Below are positions 49,074 through 61,493 of a stretch of 64,000 nucleotides of DNA, in pieces; position 1 is the first letter of the stretch; each line of letters opens with the position of its first letter. The translations under genes and the position numbers were made by a program. Location of the stretch: positions 2,289,074 through 2,353,073 of the forward strand of contig JALPQD010000360.1 of the NCBI GenBank assembly GCA_023101885.1, written 5' to 3'. The notes below the pieces were generated by a model. It saw only the letters and a program-made list of their open reading frames with translations, was not told the DNA's origin and made no database searches. The stretch is from Typhlomys cinereus (Eukaryota > Chordata > Mammalia > Rodentia > Platacanthomyidae).

Positions 49074-49079
49074 ATTCAG
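49074..49079. other. Rearrangement breakpoint: L1 to ERV junction
   Basis: The hexamer attcag closes the L1 5' part and opens the ERV remnant on the minus strand. It is the reciprocal partner of 11,731-11,736. Confidence 0.85.
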
Positions 49080-50318
49080 TAGTTAGGGATGGGATAAAGG
49101 ATAGGAGGGTGTAAGGGTTAGGAGCAATGATCGTGGTGCCAATGAAGGCCTTATTAATTTTATGAAGAAATTGAGTAATGGAAGGTGCTATTAGGTTTTT
49201 TGATTCCAGGATTGGGGGAATATTATAGGGGATTTGGGTCAGAATTAGTAGATGGGTTCATAGAAGTAAGTTGGTGGATAGTTGGTTGGAACCCTCTCCT
49301 GGTACAAGAAGGAAAACAGTAGCACGTTTGGGACGTGGTAACAGAAGAATCTTTTACCTGTATTAGAATGGTTGAGTTGTGTTTAGTTACAGAAAAGAGG
49401 GAGGCATCTCAGAGGGAATGATATCTTGAGACTAAGAAGCCAGTAGGGAGGGTAGTGGAGGAAAAGATGGCATGCCAGGGTCCTTTAGTTGGAGTAAAAT
49501 GACAGGAGGTAGATCTTAGAGAGGGAATGTGAATGGAAACCTGGAGGCATTTTCAAAGATCTCTCTCCCTAGGAGGTGCATGGGGCATTCAGGCATAACA
49601 GTGAAGGAGTGAATTAAGATGAGGTTGCCAAATTGGCATGTGAGGAGGCTGTTAGTCCGGACTGGAAAGGGCATCCTGATACCCCAGTGAGGGAAAAGGG
49701 AGAGGAAGGTGTGGGTTTATGTTTTCAGTCAATAAAAATAAACTGAACCCCATGTCCAGGACAAAAGATACTTCTCTCTTGCTATCATCACTCCTACCCA
49801 GAGTTCAGAGGAACTGGCTTGGTTGCCGGTCAAGGACAATGAACTCAGGCCTTCTCGTTTGTGAAAGGATTGAGGGAAGAAGGGAAAGGGGCTGTTGAGG
49901 GGGCACCTCCCATCGTACTATCCATCTTCCAGTGACCCCCACAAGCCTTTGTGGGAGAACTGGAACTAAGGTACTCCCTCGCCTAGTGTGCATTTTGTTG
50001 TGTTGGAAACAGGTTCAGGAACCTGAACCCACATCTGTGTACTGACTGGAGAGGATGATGGTGAACCCTGGAGGGGCTAAGAACTGAAAGTGGGCGTGGC
50101 TTTTTCTGAAAGTGGGCATGGCGCTCCTTCTGAGAGGGAGCATGCTCCTTCTGATCCCTTTCCTCTGTCCTTTTCCTGCTCCCACTCCCTCTCCCTTTTT
50201 GATTCTTTCTCATGGTAAGAACTTTGAATGACAGTTCAAGAAAGTCTTCCTGAGAAGTAAGGCGTCCTTTTCTAGTTGCTGGAGGGTTTTTTTGGTGCCT
50301 GGAGGTGACTGGTTTTTG
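49080..50318 (-). pseudogene. Class I ERV gag-end, protease and N-terminal RT remnant
   Basis: Minus-strand translation shows the ERV order: a basic, Lys/Arg/Glu-rich stretch (50,213-49,983) of the type near the gag C-terminus, a protease core where the active-site triplet reads like LDMG, and the conserved protease end MPECPMHLLGREIF (about 49,598-49,555). The N-terminal RT follows, with INKAFIGTT and PNPYTLLS (about 49,165-49,105). It stops at the junction just before the RT palm. Internal stops and frame changes show it is dead. Similarity to gammaretrovirus-like (class I) pol is by motif only; the protease active-site reading is less certain than the later motifs. Confidence 0.78.
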
Positions 50319-50490
50319 AAGTAGATGTGTGCTTGTCGAGATGGCTCAGGAATTCAGACTGCCTCACAAGAAGAAGATCCTGAGTGGTCCTTGGAGAAAT
50401 CCCAGAGCAAGGTGAAAATGAGGTAGACACAATCTAAGATGATTCCTCAAGTCACCCTTTAATCTTCACAAGGACATATAGTGCCCTCTG

Positions 50491-50545
<55 letters not shown>

Positions 50546-50586
50546 TAAATAAATAAATAAATAAATAGAAAATAAAGTAGATGTGT
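50319..50586 (+). mobile_element. Family B SINE with target-site duplication
   Basis: Body 50,331-50,574: gagatggctcaggaattcag head, agatcctgagtggtcc, gaaatcccagagcaagg, tctaagatgattcctcaagtcaccc, gtgccctctgatacac, a (CA)n run and an AAAT-repeat tail. It is flanked by aagtagatgtgt at 50,319-50,330 and 50,575-50,586. It sits inside or at the edge of the ERV remnant. Confidence 0.93.
50492..50566 (+). repeat. (AC)n then (AAAT)n
   Basis: AC array of about 26 units followed by AAAT units, forming the SINE tail. Confidence 0.95.
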
Positions 50587-53500
50587 AGACATAGGAAAAA
50601 CACATGATTATAGTAAATTCATGATAGTTTCATGCCTTAATCCCCTGTTCCCTCTTCCCTATCCTGGCCAAAACCCTAATTTCCAATCTTACACCTTTTT
50701 TTTTTCATGAGTGGCCACCTGGGATTCATTTGCATTGCCTTTGATAGAGTTTACCTGAGCACTTGCTGGAGGATGAATCATGAATCAGTGGGTATATCCT
50801 TGAAGAAAGAATTTTCCCTCCTCCACACAGATTTTCCTCAGTCTCCCAGGGAATTGTTGGGCCTTTTGAGTTCTCTGCCTTTTCTGGTAATATGTTAATT
50901 GAGCAAATTAGACCATGTAAGTCTTAAAGAAATACATTTAGCCAGAAGCACTTCTGTAGCAAGGTCCATTTCCTGAGACCATGGTTTCTTGGTCACCTGC
51001 CTTCTTATTTCTGAACTAACTATGCGTATTTGCGTTTTTTTCATGGGCCTGTTTTCTTTTCCCTGCCTTCCTGCTGGCATTTGGGTTTGTTTGGTTTTGG
51101 TTTCATATCTCTTCACAACTTTGGTCATATTCCATTTCTTTACCAACTTTGCTGAGCTTGTGGCCATCTCACTTCAGAGTCATTATCCTGCCTCTGCACA
51201 GGTGTTGGAAGACTATAGATAACCTTTGTGGGGAGCTAGCAGAAGGCTCTCTACACATTCATGTGGGACCTGATGTGCATGGGGTTAGAACCACAAGTAG
51301 CACTCTCCAAGGCTTTCCAGGGGGACTTGGGATTCCTCTGGTTGGTGCCATAATCAGTCTTCTCTGATCATGAGCTTTGGAGATACTGAGCTGTGGCCTG
51401 TCTCTGGCTTCCCTTCCATTAGGGGAGCTTTCATGTAACAGCTACAGTTTCCATGGGCACTGCTTCTCAGTCATGCCAGTGCCTAGTTATGTCCCCTGGA
51501 AAATACACTTTTCCAGAATCCAAAGCATTTCATTGAATATAGAGTTGGAGAGAGAAGGAAAAGAAACTACATGCAGCAAAAATCACACTGGAGACTCTAT
51601 TTTGATTCAGGATTTTTGGAAACTGGAGGCAAGACTAACCTGGACATTCTATGTTTATTTCAGCTGGCAGGAAAAAGAAATCACAGGTACAGTCAAACCA
51701 AGTCATGCTGATGGGAGTTGTGCTGCTAATACTATGCGAACCATTGCATTTCAAAGAAGATGTGCCAGGCAGGACTGTGGCCATGCAAATCTGTAATAAA
51801 ATGAAAAACCTCTAAGGACTGACAATCTGTGTAGAAAGATAAGGCTTGCATGGTGTTGCCAAGAGCAATAATAAACCAGCTAGAATTCTGATTGCATGTA
51901 GATTCCTGCGTGTAAAGCATGATGAAATGTTTTACATGAAGTGGCATCCCATGAATTGAAGTGGATCATGAACAGGTTTCATTTCTGGGTTTAGTGCAAG
52001 CATAGCCATACCCACAACTTCTCAGTCCTAACAAATGTCTGTTTCTGCTACCAGGACCTCTGTTTTCTCTCATTCAGGACCTGAGGCGGTCCAGGAGTCC
52101 ACTCTGGGTCACTCTGGACACTGGAAGAGCTGGAAAGGGAATGAAGTCTCCAGCAGCTCCCCATCCACATTACAGCTGCCAAGCCAGACTTTGAGGACCT
52201 GACAGCAAGAAAAAAGCAAGAGCTCTGGGTCTTCTCAGCTTAGGAAGGGGGAGGCTAGAGCCCCAGTGCCCCCTGTAACCCCCAGGCCTGCTTCCCACAG
52301 TCTAGAAACTCTTTCCTTTCCCAGAGCCCCACCTACCTGGAGAGCAGCTTGTGCCTGGATGGCTGACACAGAGCCTTCTATCCTTCTCCTAGAATCAGTA
52401 TTTACAGTTTTCCAATGTAGGGTGTCAAGCCAGGGGATTGAAAGCCTAGTGTCTACAAACTCCACAAAATCTGAAGAGGAAAAAAGAAGAACATCACAAG
52501 CTCTAGCTTACATCACACCAAAATGAAATATAGGGCAGGAAAAAACCCTGAAGGAAAGCAAACCCACAAAAACAACATACAAATTTGTAAGGAATAAGAA
52601 ATTCTACTCACTGAAAGGAGAAGGTGTTATGATCAAAAACAAAGTAAAATGAAACAGCTGCTGGACAACAGTGTGTTGGCCTGTAAAAGCTACATTGAAT
52701 GGGCAGAGGCAGGACTTCCAGTCAGACTGCCTTTGACTAGGAGCCACTTAATGACCTGTCTAAGGCAAGGAGAGCCTGTTCCACAGAAAACCAAAAGTGA
52801 AAAAAGGACAAGTAAAGTAAGAATGTAAGAGCCAGTGGTGGAGAATGGTACTGCCAGATGGTATTGTCGGGTCATGACTGGGCTGCCACCCTACCTGCTA
52901 TGATATCTCTACTAACCCTGTACAAAGTTAGTCTATCAGCACTTCCCCAAGAAGAACTCAGATATACAACACCACCCTGAGATTATTCCAAATTCATGCG
53001 ACACAGGAGAAAGGGAATTTCTTTATTCAGGGATTTACCCCATTGATGGGTCACCCCAACCACAGCAGGTGCTCGGGCTGAGCACCACAGCAGACACCCC
53101 AGATGAAACCAGGAGGGAGGTGGAATGTACAGGGTGCAAGATGGGAATGGGGAGTAAGGGATGGAAACGCATAGATTCCTTGGGAAACAAAACACCTGCA
53201 GATTTGAAATAGACTTTGGTACTTGACTGCAACTGAAAACTAGGGCAGAGCTGAACCCGAATGACCTGGTTTGCAAATATCAACATCAGGACAGGAAATC
53301 GCTATTGAGGGCTCGCACACCACACAGGGTCTTGTGATTTATCCTTGATTGGATGGTGAGGCCAACTCCTGCTTAGAGGTTGCAGTCCCCACAGGCCCAC
53401 GGCCTGAACCCAGGGTTCTCGGGCTTTAAGGGAGGACTTCCACCAAGCCTGTTCTCCAGAAGCAAGGCACGGGTTGACAGGTGGAAGAAAAGGGCCAATC

Positions 53501-56500
53501 AGATGCAGCGACACCGGCCCTGCCCCACTGATCACCACTGGGAACTAGATACTTTTCTGGTGCTGGAAGATCCAAGGTGCAGCGCAGGCAGCTCTCTGAC
53601 CCTGAAAGGATCTAGAACCCTGCCTGGCTGCATGTCCTAGGCAGGGAGGTTCCCCGGGCAGCATCGTGTCCTTTGCCAACAGCCACAAGGGGCAATGGTC
53701 ACCCTTGCAGCCTGCGAGCCCTGCGCCCGCGGAGCCCGTCCTTGTGTAGGACCAGAGGGACTTCGCAGCGTGGAAATGGCCCCCAGGGCTCCCAAGGACC
53801 GCGATTCGCGGTGCAGGCTTCATGAGCTCCCCGAGATGCTGCCCTGGGGACACACTTGTCGCCGAGGAAGGGGCCGCACTGTGGGGAGTTGGATGCCAGG
53901 AGTGAGCTGAGGGGCAGTGGCTAAAGGAAGGACTGCGCTGCTTCAGGGTGTTGGATGCTCTGGTGGGTGTGGGGAAAGAAAGTGACACTTTCAGACTCAA
54001 GGAAAAGTCTGGTCTATGCAAGTCGCCAGAGTGTCGTGGTTACCCTACCCGGAGGCAGGAGACCCACGTGAAAATTAAAGCCTCGGTGTTTCTGTTTGCC
54101 TGCATGCTATAGATTAGTTCAGGATCAAAGGACTTAAGGGATCCAGGGCTTACTATTGTCTGGTTTTATTTCTTAATACAGCTTGGGAGGACGGTTCCCA
54201 TCAACAGAGAAGCCCAGGGAACTGGTCACACCTCATCCTCTGCTGAGAAAGGGGCAAACCTGACATGCCACACTTCAAGTCTGTCTTAAGTATACTGAAA
54301 AAATGCTGATGTGATGAACCAGTTATGGAAATACAGCAGAGAGCTCAGTCCTTGGAATTCACGGGTCTTACTAGATTGCCTCTCTTATCCACCTGCTCAG
54401 GAAACGGTCCCACATCCCATAGGCACAGTCTTCTCCATTAGACAATCTCTTGAAGGTTTGCCTTCACTTCTTCAGAGACATGCCCAAATCTCAGCTTGCA
54501 ACTATCAAGTTGACACCTGTATTTTTAAATATTACTCACATGTATAGATACTATTAATTACATATAATATGTGATAGTTAATATGTAATTACCTCATGTA
54601 ATAGGACTCATGTACCAGCAAAACCCAGGTGGACCCTGTGCTACTAGGATCAAGCATGCCAATGTCAACAAAAGGTGCAGCAGCCAATATTCACCCCAAA
54701 AGTGAAATGAGTAAGACCAGGTCAGGGATGAGTGCTTAGCAGTTGGAGAGGAGATCAAGGACCCACACACCCAGATTTGGGCACTATTGAAGTCAGATCC
54801 TCAGTCACTAAATTTCTGGTACCAATACAGTGTTTTGGGATCTGGTAACAGGAGGTCAGAAGGGGATAAGGAGGGTGAGTTACACAGGTCTGGGGAAGGA
54901 AGGAAAGGTTACATTGCAAAACAGAATGCTTTCTGAAGGATCTCAAGAATGGAGGCAGCAGTAACTGCAGTAAAGAAGGCCACAATGCTCTAAAAGCGAG
55001 TGATGCTCGCAGAGTGGACTCCACAGCAAATTGACACAAGATAAGGGAAGAGCAATTTCTTCCTCCTTTGCACTTCCTATAATCTGGTCCACCACTGGAA
55101 AGTACCACCCACTGTGGGCTGGGTTTTGCACAGCAATCCATCAAGTACCTGCAGACTTGTTCAGGGGTCATTCCAACCATTAACCTTCCACACCTGCACC
55201 CCAAACAGTCTGCAAATGTCAAGTTAACACCAAAATGCAACCAGCACACATGGGATCTAGTGTTTAATGAGGTCCTTGTGTTTAATGAGGCAAAGGCTTA
55301 ATCCCTGAGCCATTTCTTCAGTCCTAAAGTTGATTTATTATTAGGAAAATGCAAACTCTAAAATGTTTGATTCATTTTACATGACATATAATGATTAGAT
55401 ATTTGTTACATCTTTGTGGTCTTTTTGTGCATATGCAGTACTGTATTTTTGATATGCGTTGTTCTTTGACAATTTCAAAAATGTTCTCAATGGATTCATG
55501 TCATTTGCCCATGATACTATTCCCTCTGCTTATCCCTTTGGAAAACTTTCTCCCACTTTCAAGTCTTTGCCTGTTCCAGATCACTGTTTCTTGTGAATTT
55601 GTGGAAAATATATTTGAATTTGCAGATGTGTGAAATCATGCTGTTCAAGGAAAAATTCTTATCACAGTCCAGGACCAAGAAACCTCCATATTTATATCAA
55701 GGTCATAATCTTTGTCTAGTTTAAGGTCCAGTCTGTTTTCTTTTGCCTAATGTTAAGGTCTGCCATATAATGTCACCTAGCCCCTTAGATAATCTTCTGA
55801 TATCTCACCAAGAAGTGGCTTTTGCTTAGTTTGTTCCTTATCCTTGATCCTTGTTATTGAAATTACCTAAAAGTTTACTAGGCCTAGGATTCCTGGGAGA
55901 GTTTGGGTCTCTTAGCCACTAAGTTTTCTTAACTCTCTGTGTGCTTGTGTGTCTACCATGTCTCACTAGTCCCACTTCCATAACTTGCCTTCACTCTGCC
56001 CATGTAGAATACATCTTGTGTTTTGTGTATATGTGTGTGTGTGTGTGTGTGTGCACGTGCAAGTGTGTGCACATGTCCACATATGTGTGTATGTGTGCAG
56101 GTATATGCCTATGTGTGTATATATGCCTATCTGTGTGCCTTTGTGTGTGTATATGCATATGTGTGAGTGTGTGTCCCATTGAGCATCCTCAGCACTGCCA
56201 ACACTAACATGTATCTGAGCATATGCTGGAGTCTAGATGTTTTACCAATGAGTAATGTTTTTGATAGTATAGAAAAATAAGAATGTAACCTTAAGAATGT
56301 GAATTAATCCTTCCATCCAAAACATGGACACAGACCTAAACAACATACAGATATCAAACATACACAGCATTGAATTCTTTGACACCATCAATTTATAATG
56401 GAGTAAAGCTCAAATGACCAAAGATAAATTGTAACAAACGTCTGTCCTACTATCATTTAAAATGCTAAATGAAGAAAGAAAGGAAATGTAAGAAAATTAG

Positions 56501-56590
56501 GACTTAGAGGAAAGAAATATGTTTTATTTGTTTTACCTATGGTAGAAAAAACGGTTATGAAAATCAAGATATTAAAAATATAGTGATTTC
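50587..56590. other. Intergenic block; no gene
   Basis: There are old dispersed-element pieces at 54,300-54,520 and 54,720-55,250 (minus, the type at 4,806). A GC- and CpG-richer patch lies at 53,690-53,880. Otherwise nothing I recognise. Frames of up to 164 codons overlap these repeats and show no domain. Confidence 0.55.
56031..56177 (+). repeat. GT-rich microsatellite region
   Basis: Perfect GT run at 56,031-56,053, then GT/AT/GC-alternating sequence. It has potential to form Z-DNA. Confidence 0.9.
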
Positions 56591-56609
56591 CTCATTAGCG
56601 AAGGCAAGG

Positions 56610-56942
56610 ATTTTTTTCATTTTTTATTATTATTTCAGCTCATACAAACTTAATAGGTACACCAGTTCCCTCCCTCCCTCCTCCTCCCCCCGAACCCCTG
56701 CTCTCCCTCCCCTCACCCCTCCCTCCCCGTCCCCCAGTGCCTCCCACCCCAATTCCCAGAGAGTGCTTTCTTGTGCATGCCTGATTCTCCTCTGGGCTCT
56801 CCTCTCCGATGATGTACAAGGACCCAGTGGCCTTTCCCTGAACCCTTTCCCGTGTTCCCCTTAAGTATAGGAACACTACTGTGGCTGCCAATCCCTTGCC
56901 TCCAAGGATCGTGGTGCCTTTAGCAGATGCTAGACTTCGTGA
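56610..56942 (-). mobile_element. 5'-truncated L1 3' end
   Basis: agctcatacaaacttaatagg, C-rich tract at 56,667-56,745, and tgctagacttcgtga at the truncation. Same subfamily as the 7,776 element. No target duplication identified. Confidence 0.9.
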
Positions 56943-57489
56943 TAATATAGGATGAACTAGATATCTCAAGGAAACCATTAATTTTAATATTTCTGCCAGT
57001 AAGCCTTCCAATACAAAGGAATTGAGAAGTTTGCCCTCAGACAAACTGTACATATACTGATTCATGGACATCACATCAATGCTCAGAAATAATGCAACCT
57101 GTATACAGATCTTCATGATGACAAATCTCACTTATATATTATGTACCCCTATGAATTCTGCAATGCTTATTAGCACCCAAAAGGTTCAAACAATAACAAC
57201 ATTGAGAGTTGTAGTATTGCAGAAGTTCATGGGAAAAAAATTAGTACACAAGGTTTATGTTATTTGGTTGCAGTGTGGCCAGAGCCACACATCTAATGAT
57301 CTCTACACCTTATTTCCAGTCTGCCATCCTCCAAGTATCAATTTATCCGGTAGTGTTTTTTGCTATAATGGAGATCAATAAGAATCTAAACTTTTGCCCA
57401 ATGTGTCTTTGGAATATTTTGCAGTCTGCCTGCATGAATGCTGATAAATGACCATCAAACAGCTTAAGGGAACAAGGGTTTATTGTCCA

Positions 57490-57567
<78 letters not shown>

Positions 57568-58353
57568 CTCTCCACTTTCACTTACATATGTCCTGAATTG
57601 TTCTGTGGGTGCTTTTGGAGGCCCAAGGGGACCTGAGAAACCTTGGTTGCACTACTCCCAATTGATTACACTAGTATTTGCATATTTGCAGCTTCCAGGA
57701 CTGGACACTCATGCCACTATCACTTCTGTATGGAATGTTTATGTGGAATAATGTACCCAAACTGAGAACTTTCTGCTCCTGAGGCAAAGCATTAAGTCCT
57801 AAGCAATCTCTCCAGGCCTGAAAGCCAGTTCACAAGGATAGAGGCGGAGATTTGGACATACCTGCAGTATGTAGGCATGGCCTATGAAGAGTCTCAGCCA
57901 GAATGGCATAACAGAGTTCAGAAGACAGATGATCATTGCACTCTGAGTCTTGAAAGTCTATTGTCAGTTGATGATCAAAGCCAACATTTCTACCACAAAT
58001 AAGAATGTGAAATCTGCATATATACAGGGCATTTCCTCTTTGTAGTGATACTTGCAAAAATATTAAAATAGTAATATATTTCAGATAATATCAAAAGGTC
58101 TGAAGACTGGCCAATCTGCAAGAAGGAAGAGGAAAATTTGAAGTCTCAAGTGTGAATGTATGGCCTTGTTTGAGGCAGGGTAGAAAGACAGAGGACAACA
58201 CAAAGAAGAGTTGGGAAGGCAAAGGAGTCTCCCACTCTGAATTCTCATGAGTATTTTGTCAGCTCAGAATCAATGAATCATATTGCAACATAGTTAGCAG
58301 CATTTTCTGTGAGAAGTATTTTCCTAGTCTTTCATTGGGTTGTTTATTTTGTT
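56943..58353. other. No gene; one microsatellite
   Basis: AT-rich sequence with the CT array listed next. I recognise nothing else. Confidence 0.55.
57492..57573 (+). repeat. (CT)n microsatellite
   Basis: Essentially pure CT array of about 70 bases with a short degenerate end. Confidence 0.96.
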
Positions 58354-58957
58354 AAGGTCAGTTTATTTTCTTTTTATTTTCCACTCATACAAACTTAACA
58401 GGTACACCGATCCCCTCCCTCCCTCCAATCTCCCATCGCCCTATACCCCATTCTCCTCCCCCTCCCTCCTCTTTCCCCAGTGCCTCCCCATCTCATTCCT
58501 GGAGCATCCTTTAATGTTTATGCCAGACTCTCCTCTGGGTCCTCCTCTCCGATGAGGTGCAAGGACCCAGTGGCATTTCCCTGAACCCTTTCCCATGTTC
58601 CCCTTAAGCATAGGAACACTACTGTGGCTGTCAATCCCTTGCCTCCACGGATCTTGGTGTCTTTAGCAAATGCTAGACTTTGTGAGGTCAATAGTGTGTT
58701 GGACATTGTGCAGGGCATGCAAAGTCCAATTATGATTGCTTCGGCCCTAACTTGTGTGGAGTATCTTGCATGTCATTGCTCCTCCCATCCTTGTGCTATA
58801 CAATCTTATCACTCCCTCTTCGGCAAATTTCTCTGAGCTTCTGGATGGGGAGAGATTAGGCTGGCCTAGTTCCAGGTGGTTGATATAGAGTCTCTGAAGT
58901 TCTGGATTATGGTTTGTTGATTTTTTTCCAGTTAATAGTCTGGAAGGTCAGTTTATT
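58354..58957 (-). mobile_element. 5'-truncated L1 3' end with 14-bp target duplication
   Basis: Body 58,368-58,943: complement of the L1 3' UTR with the C-rich tract at 58,415-58,480. Flanked by aaggtcagtttatt at 58,354-58,367 and 58,944-58,957. Perfect flanks indicate a fairly recent insertion. Confidence 0.94.
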
Positions 58958-60427
58958 GTGTTCTTTGTATATTGTTGATGCTCCTACTGTGCTTTGTATG
59001 GTTAGCAAAGATTTTCTCTTTGATGTATAGAAGGTCTATTGTGTCATGATTCCATTTGTTCATAGCTGTTTTTCTCTTCTGTGCTACCACAAAAAAGATT
59101 TATTCTTCAAATCCTTACTTAAGGCAATATGTTGGAAGCATTTTCTTCTTACACTTTCAAGTTATTATGTCCAGGTCCTTGGACTTAAAGTACTTTCCAA
59201 TGTAAAATACAGGGTGATGAATGTCCTATCAGTTATTTAAAGGGAGATTAGGGATGACTTTCCCAGGCCTTCAGTTCCTTAATAAAGCTGCAATAGTAAC
59301 TTCTTTCCTGGCTCAACAATGTTCATAAAGCTTTGAGAAGGAACTGTAGCCTGTAATTCCTCACCAGATAGGGGAATATTGATGTCCTGAAAGAGGAAAA
59401 CAGTGAGTGCATTGTCAGCTCCCAAATAGGCAGAGAACTGTATCCCCATCTGCCATTGCAGATGCTCAGACCGATGCCCTCAATGTGCTTGGATTCGTCA
59501 ACTGATGGGCAAGGGCTTGTTGGGCTTTGAGTTCGGGGAATGATTTTTTTTTCTCCTGTGTCCTAGAGGCTGAGCTCTGACCTAGACCATGCTGTGGTGT
59601 CATGGTTTGAAGTGAGCATTTTCATCTTTTCCCTGTGAAATCTAAGGGAAGTCCAGTCCCTTCTTTGAGACTTCTTGTGTTTATTTGCAAAATAGGACAT
59701 TGTCATATCCCTTCAGTGTGGCAAATCATACTAAGGGTTTGGAGGGCTGAGTAGTGATATGGAAAGCACTAGTAGCCTCTGTGGACCCGCTAAATGGATG
59801 CCACAGTTAGGCATGAAGCTTGGTGTATTTTATGGAAAAAAAGCAAATTATACTAAGTGTGTTTGAGGGGACTTACTCTCTTGTTGTCAGCTTGAGGCAT
59901 ATTGTGCATGTGTTGGCCATGGAATCACAGGGCTGTTGACTCACAGGGGCTTTAGTTGGATGAGTTAGAAGACTATGGTTAAATGTGTGCTGAAATTTTC
60001 TTATAATATAAGCCAGGGTCTGGAATATACATGTAATGTGTTTGTATTTGTAGAATACTTGGTTATTTCACAAAGAACCCATTAATTTATGCACAGTTTT
60101 ACTTAAACTGTGCTTCATGCTGACTTTCTGAAATACTGTGTGGAAGTAGATGCAGGAAAATAAAAGATAAAGGTCATCATCCTTGGATAGTTTGTTAAAA
60201 GCAGAATTGGAACTGCAGTTCTCTCCTTCAGATTTGATGACCCTCAGCATCCTCTGCCAAAGTCCTGACTGCTAACTTCTTTACCTGAGTTAACAAGTAG
60301 AGTGAAGACAAAGGAAGTCTGGATTATACCTTTCACCAGTACACTCTGATTTTACAGAATGTTCTGCTCATAAGCATATTCCAGCTCCCAAACCCCCTTT
60401 GTCTTCATTGTCCAGGACACAGTACTT
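58958..60427. other. No feature recognised
   Basis: Single-copy-looking AT-rich sequence. No coding frame longer than about 65 codons with any domain. Confidence 0.55.
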
Positions 60428-60702
60428 AAAACCTGACCCCTGGAGGCGAGGGATTGACAGCCATAGTAGTGATCTTATGCTTAAGGGGAACAAGAGAAAG
60501 GGCTTATGGAAATGCCACTGGGTCCTTATATGTCATCGGAGAGGAGGACCCAGTGGAGAGTTAGGCGTACACAATAAAGGACTCTCTGGGAATTGGGGGG
60601 GAGGCACTGGGGGAAGGGGAGGGGGAGGAAGGGGGAGGGAGGGAACTGGTAAAAAATTTTAAAATGTATAATTAAATTTTTAATAATAAAAAAAAAACCT
60701 GA
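60428..60702 (+). mobile_element. Very short L1 3' end with target duplication
   Basis: Body 60,436-60,694: gcgagggattgacagccatag ... ggagaggaggacccagtgg, G-rich tract (60,590-60,645), then an A/T tail. It is flanked by aaacctga at 60,428-60,435 and 60,695-60,702. The usual terminal string (cctattaagtttgtatgagc) is missing between the G-rich tract and the A-rich tail. Confidence 0.88.
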
Positions 60703-61493
60703 AAGGCCTTCACTTTCCTGCCTCACTTCCTGTCTATCTCTTCAGTTTACACTTAGATTTCCATGTATATGAGAAGCAGATTCTGAAATGTTTCACATAG
60801 GTCTGGTGACACAGTCTGGAAAGTATCACCCTCCCTGAAGGAATTTCTAAACATTAACCTTCCTTCTCCACAGCATGTTCATCTTTTCTTCCCCATAGCA
60901 TGTGTGAGAAACAGTGCTTTGCCATGTTTTTCTCTGATGATCCAGATTCTGTTTGTGAACATTTCACATGAGAATAAACTGTTCAGAATCACTTGACCCA
61001 ATCTGAATTTTTCTTTGTGCCTCTCTTTTAACTCTTTTTTGTATTATTTGATGGAACTTGGACTATGCAGTTAGTAATATGGCTACCTTAGACCACTGTT
61101 TTGTTTTTAAAGAATTTTGGAGTTTTCATGGTCACAGTCTCTTTCTTCCTTTATTTGGAAGATTAATCTATATTCCTTCAAATTTCCTATGTCATCCTGA
61201 GACTGTCGGTACATAGGCAGTCTTCATGGACCTGGGATCCTCGTTCTGTGATCCTGGCTGCACATTGTGTTTTATTGTAATTCCTTTTAACATTCTTGAT
61301 TCTTGTGTCCGTGAATCACTGTCTTCTGAAATATATAATCCAGATTATATGTTTGCATTTATTTTTCTATCTTCTGTTGTAGAAATCAAATGTTGTTGTT
61401 ATGACACTGGCATGACACACAAAGAGTACTATGAGCTCCCATTTACTGTGCTCAAACTGAAGACTTGGTTTAATGAGCCACTTGCCATTGCAG
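60703..61493. other. No gene called upstream of the KRAB relic
   Basis: Unique AT-rich sequence. An upstream exon of a KRAB zinc-finger gene could lie here, but I cannot identify one. A minimal acceptor (cttgccattgcag) precedes 61,494. Confidence 0.45.

Larger units (their letters stand above)
46432..49079 (+). mobile_element. 5' part of an L1, cut inside ORF2
   Basis: Two CpG-rich promoter monomers (from 46,513 and from 46,753), ORF1 region (about 47,050-48,118, with MILKVFE at its end), and the endonuclease part of ORF2 (gcacgctctaaaaataaagg at 48,379, then 48,460-48,960). The element ends at attcag (49,074-49,079), the very point where the left-arm L1 begins. RT and tail are absent. Indels are as frequent as in the right arm. 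A T-rich insertion at about 47,208-47,232 distinguishes it from the 20,606 copy. Confidence 0.92.

Noticed and set aside
53690..53890. GC/CpG-richer patch as a gene promoter
   Set aside because: CpG density is modest and no exon, splice pattern or known promoter motif accompanies it.
54755..55249. 164-codon minus-strand frame
   Set aside because: It lies in an old dispersed repeat and has no recognisable domain or splice context.
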